Below, piece after piece: positions 63,265 to 64,000 of a DNA stretch of 64,000 nucleotides. The stretch comes from Simplicispira sp. 125 (GTDB taxonomy: Bacteria; Pseudomonadota; Gammaproteobacteria; Burkholderiales; Burkholderiaceae_C). The notes under the pieces were generated by a model. It was not told where the DNA came from, did not search any database, and was given only the letters and a program-made list of their open reading frames with translations. Each line of letters opens with the position of its first letter. Position 1 is the stretch's first letter. The stretch spans positions 1,364,001 to 1,428,000 of the forward strand of contig NZ_QEKM01000001.1 in NCBI RefSeq assembly GCF_003096555.1, written 5' to 3'. A program made the translations under genes and the position numbers.

Positions 63265-63927
63265 TCAGGGTGAGTTTTTCAGACCGATGCCGACCAAAAA
63301 GGTTTCCGACGATTTGTCACGCGAAGCCTTGGGCTTGACGGGCTTGACCACCCGAAAAGTTTCGCGAAACAACTGCACCAACTCTGAATATCCTGCCCCA
63401 TGGAACAGCTTGACGACCAGCGCCCCCTCGGGCCGCAAATGGGCACAAGCAAATTCCACCGCCAACTCCACCAGATGCGTAATGCGCGTGGCATCTGTCG
63501 ATGCGATGCCTGTCAGATTGGGCGCCATGTCTGACACCACCACGTCCACAGGACGGGCTTGCAAGGCATCTTCCAGTTGTGCCAGCACCTCGGGCTCACG
63601 GAAATCACCCTGCAGATAAGTGACCCCCTCGATCGGCTCCATGGGCAGAAGGTCGAGCCCAATGATGCGGCCGTCGAGCGTACCTGCTGCCGCCCCGGCC
63701 GGGGAGAGTCGGCGGCGTACGTACTGGCTCCAGGCCCCAGGCGCGCAGCCCAAATCCACCACGGTGGCACCGGGCCGCACCAAGCCAAACTGTTCATCGA
63801 TCTCCTTGAGCTTGTAGGCCGCGCGTGCGCGAAACCCCTCTTTTTGTGCCAATTTGACGTAGGTGTCGTTCACATGGTCGTTCAGCCATGCTTTGTTGAT
63901 TTTTTTGCTCTGGGATTTGACTTTCAT
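63265..63927 (-). CDS. rlmE: 23S rRNA 2'-O-methyltransferase RlmE (FtsJ)
   Basis: A 220-residue SAM-dependent methyltransferase that modifies U2552 of 23S rRNA. It opens [40 protein letters not shown] and [12 protein letters not shown] form the SAM site, [12 protein letters not shown] contains the catalytic Asp, and [16 protein letters not shown] the catalytic Lys. It is divergent from yhbY, the normal gene order in proteobacteria. Confidence 0.96.
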   Translation of the reverse strand: MKVKSQSKKINKAWLNDHVNDTYVKLAQKEGFRARAAYKLKEIDEQFGLVRPGATVVDLGCAPGAWSQYVRRRLSPAGAAAGTLDGRIIGLDLLPMEPIEGVTYLQGDFREPEVLAQLEDALQARPVDVVVSDMAPNLTGIASTDATRITHLVELAVEFACAHLRPEGALVVKLFHGAGYSELVQLFRETFRVVKPVKPKASRDKSSETFLVGIGLKNSP

Positions 63928-63959
63928 GCTTCTTTCGTCCTGCCTCGATAATACGGCCC

Positions 63960-64000
63960 ATGCCCCAAATTGAACTCACCTCTGCCGAACGCCGCGAATA
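63960..64000 (+). CDS. yhbY: YhbY family RNA-binding protein, start only (3' truncated)
   Basis: Only 13 complete codons are inside the window, reading [13 protein letters not shown]. This is the usual opening of the YhbY/CRS1 family of ribosome-associated RNA-binding proteins, and its position divergent from rlmE supports this. A -10-like GATAATAC lies just upstream (63947-63954), which would give a short or absent leader. Confidence 0.75.
   Translation, partial: MPQIELTSAERRE

Overview
The window is a GC-rich chromosomal segment of a betaproteobacterium. I infer Burkholderiales, family Comamonadaceae (Acidovorax-like). The grounds are gene order (divergent yhbY / rlmE-ftsH-folP-glmM and a pst-phoU-phoB-phoR block), type B L31 next to rho, thiOSGE under a TPP riboswitch, and a short palindromic repeat that I associate with this family. 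About 56 protein genes were assigned. Both ends are cut: an mnmC 3' end at the left and a yhbY start at the right. No rRNA, tRNA or CRISPR array was seen.

Layout. 1-711: end of mnmC. 781-6993: assimilatory sulfate reduction (TauE/SafE transporter, cysI, DUF934 gene, cysH, cysD, cysN), followed by a ferredoxin and a ferredoxin reductase (7096-8540) that could feed electrons to CysI. 8765-14100: accessory stretch with an MFS transporter, a quinone-reductase-like enzyme, a MATE pump, a MarR regulator, a PaaI thioesterase and an IS30 remnant. 14150-17746: yebC followed by a tightly packed cluster of a J-domain protein and three unrecognised proteins. 17879-23941: thiamin genes, with two TPP riboswitches controlling a CytX-like transporter and thiO-thiS-thiG-thiE, plus thiD and a glutaredoxin. 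24030-26162: FimV-like protein. 26233-31926: acyl-CoA metabolism (3-hydroxyacyl-CoA dehydrogenase, enoyl-CoA hydratase, Crp/Fnr regulator, ACAD10/11-type phosphotransferase and acyl-CoA dehydrogenase), followed by a MITE-like element. 32123-35296: unknown protein, adenylate cyclase-FHA fusion, HI0933-type flavoprotein. 35515-37738: trxA, rho, rpmE2. 37903-41037: GT-C type membrane protein and a second MATE transporter. 40970-53047: phosphate region with phoR, phoB, phoU, pstBACS, ppx, sixA, ppk and an OlsB-like N-acyltransferase; Pho boxes stand before pstS and ppk. 53335-55635: PAS-PAS-GGDEF-EAL protein. 55716-64000: glmM, a TorA/BisC-type molybdoenzyme with a C-terminal haem c domain, folP, ftsH, rlmE and the start of yhbY.

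The most notable structure outside the genes is a dispersed 45-65 bp palindromic repeat, present at least seven times. Three copies sit in the 2.3 kb around the cys genes, and three copies appear to be translated (start of the DUF934 protein, start of CysN, one membrane helix of the second MATE protein). Other points of interest are the TorA-haem c fusion lying between folP and glmM, the J-domain cluster of unknown function, a perfect Pho box arrangement upstream of ppk, and the cyclase-FHA fusion.
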